A stretch of 64,000 nucleotides of DNA from Arthrobacter woluwensis (GCF_030816155.1 NZ_JAUSXR010000001.1:2232001-2296000), one strand, 5' to 3'; numbered from the stretch's first letter, positions 47,795 to 59,963 are shown. A program made the numbers and translations. Notes: generated from the sequence alone by a model not told the origin.

Positions 47795-48775
47795 ATGACG
47801 CTCGCACAGCCTCCTCACCACCGCCGCGTGCCTTCAGGGACGAGGGCAGACGCCGTGCTGTCCTTGTGTGTCCTCGGCGCGGGAGCCGGCCTGATCCTGA
47901 TCGGCTGGATCAGCCGCTCCTCCGGATCGGGACGCGTCGACTGGGCCGCCTCAGACCTGCCGAACGAGCGGGTGGAGACACTGGTGGGTTCGCTCGCTCT
48001 CTGGGCGGGCTCGGCGACAGTGGTCTGGTGGCTGCTGTCGATGCTGTTGGCCTTCCTGTCCGCCGCCTCTGAGATCCGGGGGCACCGCACCCCGTCCGAT
48101 CAACTGGGCAAGTGGACCCCCGCGTTCATGCGGCGCCTGGCGCTGGCGGTCCTGGGCCTCAGTCTCCTCGGCGGCACGGGAGCCCAGGCCGCCGTCAGTG
48201 TCGCACCTGGCACAGTCCTTGCGGGCTCGCCCGCTCAGATCGCTTCCCCGACGCAATTCGGGCATTCGGCATCTCCAGGTGGGGACACTCTCCTGGACCG
48301 GGTGAGCGGCGCCCCCGGAAAGACCGCGTCGGCGGAGTCCGTCCTGAGCCCTCCCAAGGACCGATCTCTCGATCCGGTGTGGTCGGACGGAACCCCAGAA
48401 AGGAACAGACTCCCCCAGCCGATGGCCCCGGCTCACGATAGTTCTGCGGACGCGGTCCGTTCCCCCGCCTCCTCGGACGGGCCGGGTTCCCTGGATCCTG
48501 GGTGGACGCCTTCCGCCGGCCTCCCTGAGGCGGGTCATCTGGCGGCAGGACCGCGGCGATCCCCGGTGACCCATCCATCCGCGCCGCGCGAAGTCGAAGT
48601 CCGGTCCGGTGATTCCCTCTGGATTCTGGCGGCCCGCGAGCTGGGCCCCGGGGCCACGGACGTGGAGATCGCCAAGTATTGGCCCCGCTGGCATGCCGCC
48701 AATCGCGGCGTCATCGGCGGGGACCCGAACCGCCTTCTGCCGGGGACGGTCCTCACAGTGCCGGACAGGGGCTGA
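47795..48775 (+). CDS. Membrane-anchored LysM-domain protein
   Basis: 326-residue protein from the ATG at 47795 (AAAGGAG upstream). It has two helices near the N-terminus (about 22-40 and 65-90), a third at ~115-135, and a long Pro/Ser-rich linker. The C-terminal LysM domain (~267-326) begins EVRSGDSLWILAARELGPGA and binds peptidoglycan. It probably spans the membrane and touches the wall. It lies 68 bp upstream of the Rv3235-family gene in the same direction. Confidence 0.82.
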   Translation: MTLAQPPHHRRVPSGTRADAVLSLCVLGAGAGLILIGWISRSSGSGRVDWAASDLPNERVETLVGSLALWAGSATVVWWLLSMLLAFLSAASEIRGHRTPSDQLGKWTPAFMRRLALAVLGLSLLGGTGAQAAVSVAPGTVLAGSPAQIASPTQFGHSASPGGDTLLDRVSGAPGKTASAESVLSPPKDRSLDPVWSDGTPERNRLPQPMAPAHDSSADAVRSPASSDGPGSLDPGWTPSAGLPEAGHLAAGPRRSPVTHPSAPREVEVRSGDSLWILAARELGPGATDVEIAKYWPRWHAANRGVIGGDPNRLLPGTVLTVPDRG

Positions 48776-48843
48776 CGTGACGGCTTCTCCACCCTGCCTG
48801 ATGGCTGCGCCCCGACACCAACGTTTTCGAAGGAGAACATCGC

Positions 48844-49356
48844 ATGACACCGCCTGCAAGGACACCGGCCGAGGCCGGAGCACCTCCCACAGCCAGTCCG
48901 CGCCGATTGCCCAAGGCCCTTGATGGCCGTGCGGAAACCCTCCGGACCATCACGCCTCCACGGCCGATCCCGCCGCAGCCGCTTCCCGTGTCCCTGGACG
49001 ACGCTCGAAGGCTGCACCAGCTCAAAGGGCAGGTCCATCGCCTGGTGCAGGCCATCATGGAGGCGCTGAACGGCACCCGGCCACTTCAACAGCTGTCGCG
49101 CTGGATGGAACCCCCGCTGTTCTCATCGCTCCAGCTCCGGAGGGCCCTGGTCCAGGAGTGTCAGGAACACTTCGGGCGGGACCGCCCGTCACCCTACGCG
49201 GACGCCCACGTGCAGAGCATCCACGCCCAATGCGTCACACCCCTGGTGGTCGAGGCCACCGCCGTTGTCCGTTGCCGCCAACGCACGAGGGCCGTCGCGA
49301 TCCGGATGGAAGCACGGCGTGCTTCCTGGATCGTGACGGCCCTCGAGGTCGGTTGA
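48844..49356 (+). CDS. Rv3235-family protein
   Basis: 170 residues, with AAGGAG before the ATG. A Pro-rich first ~50 residues is followed by a compact domain (about 60-170) containing QVHRLVQAIMEALNGTRPLQ and Q-L-S-R-W. It is typical of Rv3235-like proteins encoded just before secA in many Actinobacteria. Function is unknown; structurally it may be a SecA-adjacent accessory factor, but only position supports that. Convergent with secA. Confidence 0.8.
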   Translation: MTPPARTPAEAGAPPTASPRRLPKALDGRAETLRTITPPRPIPPQPLPVSLDDARRLHQLKGQVHRLVQAIMEALNGTRPLQQLSRWMEPPLFSSLQLRRALVQECQEHFGRDRPSPYADAHVQSIHAQCVTPLVVEATAVVRCRQRTRAVAIRMEARRASWIVTALEVG

Positions 49357-49396
49357 CCACCGGACGGTTTCCCGCCCTGGCGATCACTCCCGGCGA

Positions 49397-52114
<2,718 letters not shown>

Positions 52115-52189
52115 GTGCGGGTACTCCCAATCGATACGCGTGTCTTGGCATGCCGTTCACGGCGTGTTCAGTCTACGTGAGACACGTGT

Positions 52190-52209
52190 GGGAACCGCCC
52201 AGGGTTCCC
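52190..52209 (-). terminator. Hairpin downstream of ycaQ-like gene
   Basis: Arms GGGAACC (52190-52196) and GGTTCCC (52203-52209) pair over a 6-base loop, 20 bases past the ycaQ stop at 52230. It is short and without a clear T-run, so only a moderate call. Confidence 0.45.
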
Positions 52210-52229
52210 GGTTGCAGGCTCGAATGCGC

Positions 52230-53447
52230 CTACAGCGAACGCTTCAGCCGGGCGGTGAAGTCGTCGCTTCCCTCGACCTCGACCGATTCCAGTCCCAGCC
52301 AGGACGCCATGGTCTCCAGTTCCCCGGCCAGCCGGACCGCCGTGTCCGACGGAGCGCCGGGCTCCTCGTAGGCGCCGGGGACCAGCAGACGCGATGCCGC
52401 GCGATCCGCCTTCAGGTCCACCCGCGCGGCCATGGTGTCCCGGAGCAGGAACGGCAGCACGTAGTAGCCGTAACGCCGGCGGTGGGCGGGCGTGTAGATC
52501 TCGATCCGATAGTGGAAGCCGAAGAGCCGTTCCAGGCGGGTGCGCTCGAACACCATCGGATCGAACGGACTCAGCAAGGCCTGCCCCGCGGCGGCCCGCG
52601 GGAGTTTCACCCCCAGATGCCGGTAGAGCCCGCTCCCCCAGCCGTCGACGTCCACGGAGCGCACGACGTCGCGCGCGGCCAGCCGCTCGAGTGCTTCGGC
52701 CACCGGGCGGACCGGCAGCCGGAAATAGTCCGCGAGGCACTTCACCGTGCCGACGCCGTGGGCTCTGGCGGAAGCCTCGACCAGGAGATCGAGGGACGTT
52801 TCACGAGCGGCAGGATCTTGGAGATCGGGCCCCTGCGGGGAATCCAGGAGGGGGAAGGCCCGGGTGGTCAGGGTGTAGCGGCGTTCGAATTGTTCCGTCC
52901 GGCCGGCTGACGTGACTTCACCGCGGGCGAACAGGTACTCCAGCACCACCTTCACGGCGTTCCAGTTCCAGCCCCAGTGGTCGTTCCGCTTCTCTTCGAC
53001 GTGGCCGAGGCGCTCCGTGAGCTGGGACGCGGTTAACGGCCGCGAGCGCCCGAGCACGTCCAGAATGCTCTCCCGCAGCTCTTCGCGCTGACCGGCGTCG
53101 AGGTGCTCGGCGCTCACCCAGCGGCGGCGCTGCCAATGCCGCAGGGCTTCGAAATGGGACGGCTGGATGAAGCTCGCTTCGTGCGCCCAGAACTCCATCA
53201 TGCTCCGCGGAGCCTTCTGGGACATCCGGTCCACCAGGGCCTTGTCATACGCTCCCAGCCGGGAGAAGAACGGCAGGTAGTGGCTGCGGGACAGGACGTT
53301 GACCGAGTCGATCTGCACCAATTGCATCTGGGCGAAGGAACGGCCCACCGACCTCGCCGTGGCGGGGCCGGTGGGCCGTTCCTTCGAGAGTCCCTGTGCC
53401 GCCAGTGCGATTCTCCTCGCCTGGGCGAGAGTCAGCGTTTCCGGCAC
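52230..53447 (-). CDS. ycaQ: YcaQ/AlkX-type winged-helix DNA glycosylase
   Basis: 405-residue HTH_42 protein. YcaQ of E. coli opens DNA interstrand crosslinks through a Q-x-D motif; here QID is at residues 45-47 in LVQIDSVNVLSRSHYLPF. Other landmarks are EFWAHEASFIQ and a tandem winged-helix region (~130-190), ending in a beta-barrel with LLSPFDPMVFERTRLERLFGF. The start is a GTG at 53447 with AAGGAG four bases upstream, a strong choice. It is located between hpf and secA, both on the same strand. Confidence 0.87.
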   Translation of the reverse strand: MPETLTLAQARRIALAAQGLSKERPTGPATARSVGRSFAQMQLVQIDSVNVLSRSHYLPFFSRLGAYDKALVDRMSQKAPRSMMEFWAHEASFIQPSHFEALRHWQRRRWVSAEHLDAGQREELRESILDVLGRSRPLTASQLTERLGHVEEKRNDHWGWNWNAVKVVLEYLFARGEVTSAGRTEQFERRYTLTTRAFPLLDSPQGPDLQDPAARETSLDLLVEASARAHGVGTVKCLADYFRLPVRPVAEALERLAARDVVRSVDVDGWGSGLYRHLGVKLPRAAAGQALLSPFDPMVFERTRLERLFGFHYRIEIYTPAHRRRYGYYVLPFLLRDTMAARVDLKADRAASRLLVPGAYEEPGAPSDTAVRLAGELETMASWLGLESVEVEGSDDFTARLKRSL

Positions 53448-53493
53448 GGTGCTCCTTGTCTGTCCTGCGCGCCGCCTCTGGCGCGCGCTTCCG

Positions 53494-54174
53494 TCAGGCG
53501 ACGACCACCGCGTCCTCATCGTCGGAGCGGTAGGCGTGGATCTTCTCCTGGCCCTCGGCTTCGGTGCATTCGGGATCGAGGGTGATGACGCCGTAGGTCC
53601 ATCCCGTGCGACGGTACACCACGGAATGCTGTTCGGTCTCCTTGTCCACGAAGAGGTAGAAGGCGTGGCCCACGAGCTCCATGTTGTCCACGGCCTCGTC
53701 CACCGTCATGGTCGTGGCGGGGAAGACCTTCCGGCGGATCAGCACGGGCGAATCGCCCGCGGGGATGTCGTTGGGGATCTCATAGGGTGCCGGAGGTTCA
53801 GGGGATTCCGGTGCCGGTGGTTCCAGGCTCGCGGTCGCCTCATGCACCGCTTGTGGAGTGTGCCTGCCGTGATGCACCTTGCGCCTGTCCTTGGCCCGGC
53901 GCAGGCGCTCAAGGAGCTTCCCGTAGGCCAGGTCGAAGGCCGCGAACTTATCACCCGAAACAGCCTCGGCCCGGATCACCGGACCACGTCCCAGAACAGT
54001 GACCTCGACGGTGAGATCGTTATCCGCCGACCGGGAGTGGGCTTTCTTGGAGACCTTCGTGTCGATCCGCTGGACCTTGTCGCCCAGCGTTTCCAGCTTG
54101 GAGAGTTTCTCGCTCGCGTACTCGCGGAAACGGTCCGATACAGTCACGTTGCGGCCGCTGATCATGAACTCCAT
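53494..54174 (-). CDS. hpf: Long-form ribosome hibernation factor HPF
   Basis: 226-residue protein that pairs and silences ribosomes in stationary phase. The N-terminal domain (~1-100) MEFMISGRNVTVSDRFREYA binds the 30S decoding area. After a Pro/Glu linker (~115-145) the C-terminal domain IRRKVFPATTMTVDEAVDNM drives dimerisation into 100S ribosomes. I chose the ATG at 54174, which has GGAGG at ideal spacing; a GTG 12 bases upstream is unlikely. Monocistronic or with ycaQ. Confidence 0.94.
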   Translation of the reverse strand: MEFMISGRNVTVSDRFREYASEKLSKLETLGDKVQRIDTKVSKKAHSRSADNDLTVEVTVLGRGPVIRAEAVSGDKFAAFDLAYGKLLERLRRAKDRRKVHHGRHTPQAVHEATASLEPPAPESPEPPAPYEIPNDIPAGDSPVLIRRKVFPATTMTVDEAVDNMELVGHAFYLFVDKETEQHSVVYRRTGWTYGVITLDPECTEAEGQEKIHAYRSDDEDAVVVA

Positions 54175-54318
54175 GGTGTCCTCCACAGTGTTTCGGTGGC
54201 ACGACGACGGCTGGTTCCTGGGGCCGGTCTGTTTGACAGTCGAGCCCCTTTCCGAGCCGCTATCGACAGGTACCTTCTTGGCTTGGTACCCAGTACTGAC
54301 GTTAGTGGATAGCGCTCA
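54175..54318 (-). promoter_or_regulatory. hpf upstream region with inverted repeats
   Basis: A 144-bp gap. TTAGTG (54302-54307) and CACTAA (54317-54322) form an inverted repeat at the end of comF, and GGTACC occurs twice around 54269-54290. Stress-sigma control of hpf is common in relatives, but I could not read a clear -35/-10 pair. Confidence 0.35.
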
Positions 54319-55365
54319 CTAATTCATCCCTTGTTCACTTATTTCTTCCTGGGAACTCCCCCGGTCCGAGGGCGGCCTCGCAGCGGCGACCACCACCGCG
54401 CCGAGAACCCTGGCCCCGGCCTCCTCCAGGACCCGGCCCGCCTCATCCAGCGTGGCGCCGGTGGTCAGGACATCGTCCACGAGCACACAGTCGGCGCCCC
54501 TCAGCGCATCGTCCCGGTACGCGAGCCGGAAGGCCAGGGACAGCCTCATGCTGCCGGACAGGCGCGATCGGCGGGCCGAGGCGCCGAGCCCCTTCTGCCC
54601 GTTTCCCGGCCGTGGCAGGGCTTTCCAGAGCACACGGCCCACCCTGCTCAGCACCGGATCCGGGCTGCCGTCATCGCGCAGGCGAGCACCGCGCACGACC
54701 GCACGCACCAAGCGTTCCGGCAGGCCGCGGACGGCCAGCGCCGGCATCATGCCGCAGTCGGCCGGAAGCCCGGCGGCAGCGGCACAGCGCACCACGAGGG
54801 CCAGAGGGTCGAAGCCACGTTTGCGGAACGAGGCCCCACTGCCCGGCACCGGCACGAGCCACACCGGACGCGGAGCCTCCTGCCGTGCGGGCGCGGGTGC
54901 GGCCACTCGGGGGAACGCCCAGATCACACGGTGCAGCAACGCCCCGAGTTCGCGCGACAGTTCACGATGGCCAAGGCGTTTCTGGGTCAGGATCACCTGT
55001 GTAAGGACCCCCGCGTAGTCGGCGGCCGTCAGCACCGTCCAGTCCGGACGGCCCGCGAGAGCCGGCGCACGGTGCCCCACCGGAAACGGCGCCAGGCCGT
55101 GGTGGTGCAGTTCGCGCCGGCAGGCGGGACAGAGCATGACCTCGGGCAGCCCGCAGGCCGCGCATTCGGCGCCGGTGACGAGGCTGGCCATGGAGGTCAG
55201 ACCTGCGAGGAGCGCACCCGCTGCGCGTGACAGTCCGGTCCGAGGCGCCGCGCGTCGTCCGCCGGGAGAGAGCCGGCCGCCGGGAGAGAACGGTACGCCG
55301 GGAGAGAGCCGGCCGCCGGAAGGCAGCCGTCCACTGGCAGAGACCGAACTGGTGAAGGAGTCCAT
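54319..55365 (-). CDS. comF: ComF-family phosphoribosyltransferase with extended N-terminus
   Basis: 348 residues from ATG 55365 (AGGA upstream). A double-Cys zinc-type motif ECAACGLPEVMLCPAC is near residue 65-80. The PRPP-binding motif CVLVDDVLTTGATLDEAG is near the C-terminus. ComF proteins help DNA uptake in competent bacteria; in Actinobacteria the role is unclear. The first ~55 residues are unusual: four hexapeptides of the type G-R-L-S-P-G and then a hydrophobic stretch. An internal ATG at 55191 would give a more standard length, so the extension may be non-coding. It lies between lpqB and hpf as in Mycobacterium. Confidence 0.8.
   Translation of the reverse strand: MDSFTSSVSASGRLPSGGRLSPGVPFSPGGRLSPGGRRAAPRTGLSRAAGALLAGLTSMASLVTGAECAACGLPEVMLCPACRRELHHHGLAPFPVGHRAPALAGRPDWTVLTAADYAGVLTQVILTQKRLGHRELSRELGALLHRVIWAFPRVAAPAPARQEAPRPVWLVPVPGSGASFRKRGFDPLALVVRCAAAAGLPADCGMMPALAVRGLPERLVRAVVRGARLRDDGSPDPVLSRVGRVLWKALPRPGNGQKGLGASARRSRLSGSMRLSLAFRLAYRDDALRGADCVLVDDVLTTGATLDEAGRVLEEAGARVLGAVVVAAARPPSDRGSSQEEISEQGMN
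55261..55332. repeat. Four 18-bp tandem units at comF start
   Basis: Units begin at 55261, 55279, 55297 and 55315; the first and third are identical (GCCGGGAGAGAGCCGGCC). On the minus strand they encode G-R-L-S-P-G, V-P-F-S-P-G, G-R-L-S-P-G and G-R-L-P-S-G in the comF frame. Confidence 0.85.
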
Positions 55366-55464
55366 GGGACGATCCTGGCCGAGGACCATCTGCAGTGGAA
55401 CACACGCCCGCTGCGTGTGGATATCGATACCCACAAGGGCCGGATCAGGTCGTCCAGACGTCCC

Positions 55465-57291
55465 TCAGCCGGCGAACTTCGGGTCCTTCACACCCGCGCC
55501 CTGCTGGACCCAGGTGTTGCCCACCCGCTGAGCCAGCCCGGTGGCCGTCTGCACGTAGATGTCCTGGATGCCGTTGCCGACGCTGATCCCGCGCAGGCCG
55601 ACGACATCGGACAGTTCCTGGACCTGGAAGCTCCGCAGGGACAGCAGCAGGGGCGATTCGGCGCCGGAGCCCGAGGTGTTGGCCACGAGCACCTGGGTGT
55701 CGCTGACCCAGGCGCCTTGGGTGACGTTCTTCCCGTCGGAGAGCGGCAGCGGCGTGGTCAGGCCACGGGGCGTTCCGTCCGCGCTGCGGATGACCCCCGC
55801 GATGAGGACCTTGGTGCCCTCCCCCGAGCCGGTGAGGATCAGGATCCTGGTGCCGTCCCGCGAGAGCTGAGCGTCCTTGACGGTCTGCCCGCGCAGCCAG
55901 TCCGGGGTGAGCGTCACGGAGGCCGGCGGCGCGGCGCCGAAGGCGTTGTCCGAGTTGAACGCGGTGAGCTTGCCGCCCTGGGGACTGCTCATCCCGCTCC
56001 AGACCCAGCCCTGCGGATCGAAGCTCGGCCGGAGGAGGTCCGTGCCGTCGAGGACTTCCTTCACGGTCCTGCCGGCGGTGGCCATGTACAGCGCCGTCCG
56101 CTGCTGATTGAGGAAGGCGAAGCTGTCCTGCGTGTAGGACACGGCCGGGTTGCGCGGGTTGTAATTGGCGGCGGTGTCCAGACCCTTGACCCGCTCCGCC
56201 TTGTTGTTCTCGTAGATCCCGAGCTGTCCCTGGAGCACGGACACCTGCCACGAAGGAACGGTGGCGTTCAGGATGGGAGGGACCACGGAGTCGGAACCGT
56301 CCATGGTCAGCGCCGTGGAACCGGCCAGAAGCTGGACACTGACCACCGAGGCGGGCGCGCGCAAGGCGATCGTCAGCTGGTTCAGCATCCGGTGCCGATC
56401 CGTCACGGAGCTCTGCAGCAGTTCCGCCGTGAGGTCCACCTGGGCGGTGCCGGACACGATCGGCACCGAGTCCTTGGCGAGCCGGGTCCCATCCGGGAAC
56501 GCGCTGACCACGGCCCCCTTCAAGTGGGGCGCCGGGCCTGCGAGGACCGCCTTGACGATCGACGTGGCCGTGCTGGAACCGGTGATGAACCAGCGCACAT
56601 CGGGGACGGCGTACCGGAAACTGGGGTCGTAGAAGTAGAGCGTGTACGGGTTGTACCGGCGCTGGAAGACGTCCTGAGGGATGACCGTCCCGCCGTCGAG
56701 CTGGCTGATGCGCCACTCGCCGTTGACCTGGGCCAGGGTCAGCGGCACCCGGCGGTGGGTGCCCTTCGGGTGGGTGGTCACGATGCCCTGGCCGTCCACC
56801 TCGTAGGCGAGGTCGAGGTCATAGACGTACTCGTTGGCTTTGGCCCCGCGCTCCACCTTCGCGGAGCGGTACACCAGGGTGCCCACCTCCGCCTTCCACG
56901 TGGTCGAGGCACTCTGCGACAGGTACAGGCGGGCCACCTGGTAATCGTCGGCGTCGCTGCTGCCCGCGTTGTAGAAGCCCTCGATGATCGAGTCCTGCGA
57001 TCCGCCGGGCGTCGGCGCATGCGGATAGTAGTTCTGCGCGTCCTTGGCCTGCAGCACCGTGTCGCCCTGGCTCTTGCCCACCGGCCCGGAGCGCGGGATC
57101 GAGGCGCAGCCGCCCGCCGCCACCAGCACGACGACGGCGAGCACCAGCGCGAGGGCCTCCCGCACCGACGGCGCGCCCCGCCGTCGTCCGGCATTCCGTC
57201 TGCGACTGACCGCACCCTGCGCCGTGGTCACGGCCGCGGAGTCCGCGGGCGCCGCGCCGGACCGTCTCGGTTCCACGGGAAGTCCTTTCAC
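55465..57291 (-). CDS. lpqB: LpqB lipoprotein of the MtrAB system
   Basis: 608-residue lipoprotein that works with MtrB in envelope signalling. After ~45 basic residues a signal segment ends at lipobox VAAGGC (Cys62). Then come a GerMN-like domain (~200-340) and a beta-propeller-like LpqB domain to the end. The start is a GTG at 57291: it has GGGAGGA upstream and overlaps the natural mtrB stop (57288) in a GTGA arrangement. A GTG at 57273 (AAAGGA upstream) is the alternative. Translational coupling to mtrB would be disturbed by the mtrB frameshift. Mycobacterial LpqB is a similar ~580 residues. Confidence 0.9.
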   Translation of the reverse strand: MKGLPVEPRRSGAAPADSAAVTTAQGAVSRRRNAGRRRGAPSVREALALVLAVVVLVAAGGCASIPRSGPVGKSQGDTVLQAKDAQNYYPHAPTPGGSQDSIIEGFYNAGSSDADDYQVARLYLSQSASTTWKAEVGTLVYRSAKVERGAKANEYVYDLDLAYEVDGQGIVTTHPKGTHRRVPLTLAQVNGEWRISQLDGGTVIPQDVFQRRYNPYTLYFYDPSFRYAVPDVRWFITGSSTATSIVKAVLAGPAPHLKGAVVSAFPDGTRLAKDSVPIVSGTAQVDLTAELLQSSVTDRHRMLNQLTIALRAPASVVSVQLLAGSTALTMDGSDSVVPPILNATVPSWQVSVLQGQLGIYENNKAERVKGLDTAANYNPRNPAVSYTQDSFAFLNQQRTALYMATAGRTVKEVLDGTDLLRPSFDPQGWVWSGMSSPQGGKLTAFNSDNAFGAAPPASVTLTPDWLRGQTVKDAQLSRDGTRILILTGSGEGTKVLIAGVIRSADGTPRGLTTPLPLSDGKNVTQGAWVSDTQVLVANTSGSGAESPLLLSLRSFQVQELSDVVGLRGISVGNGIQDIYVQTATGLAQRVGNTWVQQGAGVKDPKFAG

Positions 57292-59251
57292 CGGGAGTCC
57301 TCCCGCCCGATCTCCTCGATGAGAGGTTCGGCGATGCCGGACCCGGCCGGAAGGGCGGGCGGCAGGAAGCGCGGAAGGCTCACGGGCGCTTCGGCGGGCT
57401 GGTAGTTGTCCACGGGCAGGGGGGATTCGACGATCGTGCCGTCGACCTTGAGCGGGAGGGTGAGCCGGAAGGTGCTGCCGTCGCGCCCTTGCGGCCACGC
57501 GCCTCGAGCCAGCCGTTGTGGAGCTTCGTGTCGGCCAGGGCGATGGACAGGCCCAGGCCGCTGCCGCCGGTCGAGCGGGCTCGCGCCGGGTCGGCCCGCC
57601 AGAAACGGTCGAACACCCGGGCCGCCTGGGCCGGATCCAGTCCGAGACCGTAATCCCGCACGGTCACCGCCGCCGCATCACTGTTGGCGGCGACCATCAC
57701 GTCGATCCGGCGGCCTTCGCCGTGCTCCAGGGCGTTCAGGAGCAGGTTCCGGAGAATCCGCTCGATCCTCTTGGCATCCATCTCCACCACGACACCGGCC
57801 GGGGGCGCGGTGAGGTGCACGACTGAGCCGTACTCCTCCGCGACCGGCTCGGCGCCCTCGATCACGCGTCCCATGAGCGCGGCGAGGTCGAGCGGTTCGG
57901 CGTCGAGCTGCGCGGCTCCGGCGTCGTAGCGGGAAATCTCCAGGAGGTCGGCCAGCAAGGACTGGAACCGCTCCACCTGGGTGTGCAGGAGCTCCGCGGA
58001 GCGCTTGTTGATCTGGTCGAAATCGTCCCGCGATTCGTACAGCACATCGGCCGCCATGCGGACCGTGGTGAGAGGCGTCCGCAGCTCATGGGACACGTCC
58101 GAGACGAAGCGCTGCTGCATCTGCGAGAGCGTGTTGAGCTGGGTGATCTGTTCCTGCAGGCTCGCCGCCATGTGGTTGAACGAAGCGCCCAGACGCGCGA
58201 CCTCGTCCTCGCCCTTGACCAGCATCCGTTCCTGGAGCTGACCGGCCGCGAGGTTCTCGGACACGTGCGCGGCATGGCTGATGGGCCGGACCACGGCGCT
58301 CGTCACGTACCAGGCGAGCACGCCGATCAGGACCACCAGGACGCCGGCGCCGATGAGGAGCACGTTCTGGATGTCGTTCAGGGTCGTCTCGGCCGAGGAG
58401 ATGTCGTAGATCAGATACAGCTCATAAACACTGCCGTTGAAGGACACCTTGTTGCCGATGGCGATGGCGGGATCCGTCCCACCCGGGACGGGCAGCGAGG
58501 TGGAGGCCCAGTACTGCTCGTGGCCGGCCTTCTGCACCGCCTCGCGCAGATCATCCGGGAGGACGCTCAGTCCGATGTCGGTGGAACTCCGCGAATCCAC
58601 CCAGCGGGTGCGCGGCTGGGTCTGGTCCGGGACGGCCAGGAAGATGAACCGCCGGTTCATCTGGGTTCCCCTGCTGTCCAGCGCCGCGAGGGTGTCCCCC
58701 ACGAGCTTCTGCACCGAGTCGAGGTCCGTGACCTGAGCACCGTCGAACGTGTTCTGGACGGTGGCGACACTGCTCCGGGTGTCGTTCTCCGCCTGGTGGA
58801 GGCGCTCCTGGAAGAGGTTGCTGGCGATCTGGCTGCTGAGGTACGCGCCCACGGCCACCAGGGCTACGGACGCGAGCAGCACCGTGACGAGGACCGTGCG
58901 GAACTGGAGCGAACGGCGCCAGCGGTGGATCACGGAGCGGCCGAGCCAGGTCACGCCGCGCCAGAGCAGCCTCGCGGCTCGCCGCAGCATGGCCAGCGCC
59001 CGGAGCCCGAAAAGCCGGACGAGACGCCCGCTCCGTCCGCCGTAGCGCTTCAGAACGCCGCTGGTGTCCTGGGTCTCCGGCACGACGGCGGCCGGCTCCG
59101 GCTCCGTTCCCCCGGCCGGGAGCGTGCTCGCGGCCGTCAGTCGCACCAGCGCCTTGCCCGGCACGGCGGTCGCGGAACCGGCGGAGGCGCCGGCAGGCGA
59201 GGAACTAGCGGAGGCGCCGGAGTCAGGAACCGGCTTTATATCCGACACCAC
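57288..59251 (-). CDS. mtrB: MtrB sensor histidine kinase with a C-terminal frameshift
   Basis: Membrane kinase of the MtrAB system. Helices lie at ~119-140 and ~298-318 with an extracytoplasmic sensor between; HAMP follows, then the phospho-His H388 in SDVSHELRTPL and an ATPase domain with LLNALEHG and STGGSGLGLSIALADTK. After LEARGRKG the start frame turns into Ser/Arg-rich sequence ending at 57380. Another frame continues DGSTFRLTLPLKVDGTIVES and PAEAPVSLPRFLPPALPAGS, ending at 57288 where lpqB starts. The break lies at about 57481-57488 (AAGGGCGCGACG on the minus strand). Two surplus bases, or one missing, restore about 653 residues. The start is a GTG inside the mtrA end. Confidence 0.88.
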
Positions 59252-59906
59252 GCACCGTCAGGACGATCTCCGGGGACTCCGGGTCCTTCTCGATCTTGGA
59301 CCGCAGCCGCTGGACGTGGACGTTCACCAGGCGGGTGTCCGCGGCGTGACGGTAACCCCAGACCTGCTCCAGGAGCAGCTCACGGGTGAAGACCTGCCAG
59401 GGCTTGCGGGCCAGGGCCACGAGAAGGTCGAATTCCAGCGGGGTCAGGGAGATCGGCGCACCGGCACGGGTCACGGTGTGACCGGCCACGTCGATGGACA
59501 CGTCACCGATCTTGAGGGTCTCGGGGGCCTTCTGATCGCCCGGGCGCAGCCGGGCGCGCACTCGGGCCACGAGTTCGGCGGGTTTGAACGGCTTGGGGAC
59601 GTAATCGTCCGCGCCGGACTCCAGACCGCGGACCACGTCCGTGGTGTCCGACTTGGCGGTCAGCATGACGATCGGGACGTCCGACTCCGCGCGGATCGCG
59701 CGGCAGACTTCGATGCCGTCCGACCCGGGCAGCATGACATCCAGCAGGACGAGGTCCGGCTTGGCGCTGCGGAAGGCGCTGAGCGCCTGGGCGCCGTCGG
59801 CGCAGAAGCTCGGGTCGAAGCCGTCGTTGCGCAGCACGATGCCGATCATCTCGGCCAGTGCCTCGTCGTCGTCAACTACCAGAATGCGTCCCTTCATGGC
59901 ACCCAT
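59223..59906 (-). CDS. mtrA: MtrA response regulator
   Basis: 227-residue OmpR-class regulator. The receiver domain has the phospho-Asp D56 in LVLLDVMLPGSDG and the switch Lys in VPKPFKP. The winged-helix effector domain ends LRSKIEKDPESPEIVLTVRG, nearly the mycobacterial form (ISLTPLEFDLLVALARKP). It controls cell division, wall hydrolase and resuscitation genes in relatives, so the GH25 enzyme in this window is a plausible target. The ATG at 59906 has AAGGGAAG upstream; an ATG at 59897 is possible. It overlaps mtrB by 29 bases. Confidence 0.95.
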   Translation of the reverse strand: MGAMKGRILVVDDDEALAEMIGIVLRNDGFDPSFCADGAQALSAFRSAKPDLVLLDVMLPGSDGIEVCRAIRAESDVPIVMLTAKSDTTDVVRGLESGADDYVPKPFKPAELVARVRARLRPGDQKAPETLKIGDVSIDVAGHTVTRAGAPISLTPLEFDLLVALARKPWQVFTRELLLEQVWGYRHAADTRLVNVHVQRLRSKIEKDPESPEIVLTVRGVGYKAGS

Positions 59907-59963
59907 CTTCCCTTAACGGCCGTGGCTTTGTCGTATCCGTGTCGTCAGCGGTGATTCGCCCGG

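Noticed and set aside
57292..57498. Longer LpqB starting at 57498
   Set aside because: The extra ~69 codons lie inside the true mtrB end and are Arg/His-rich; the GTG at 57291 has a good ribosome-binding site and overlaps the mtrB stop.
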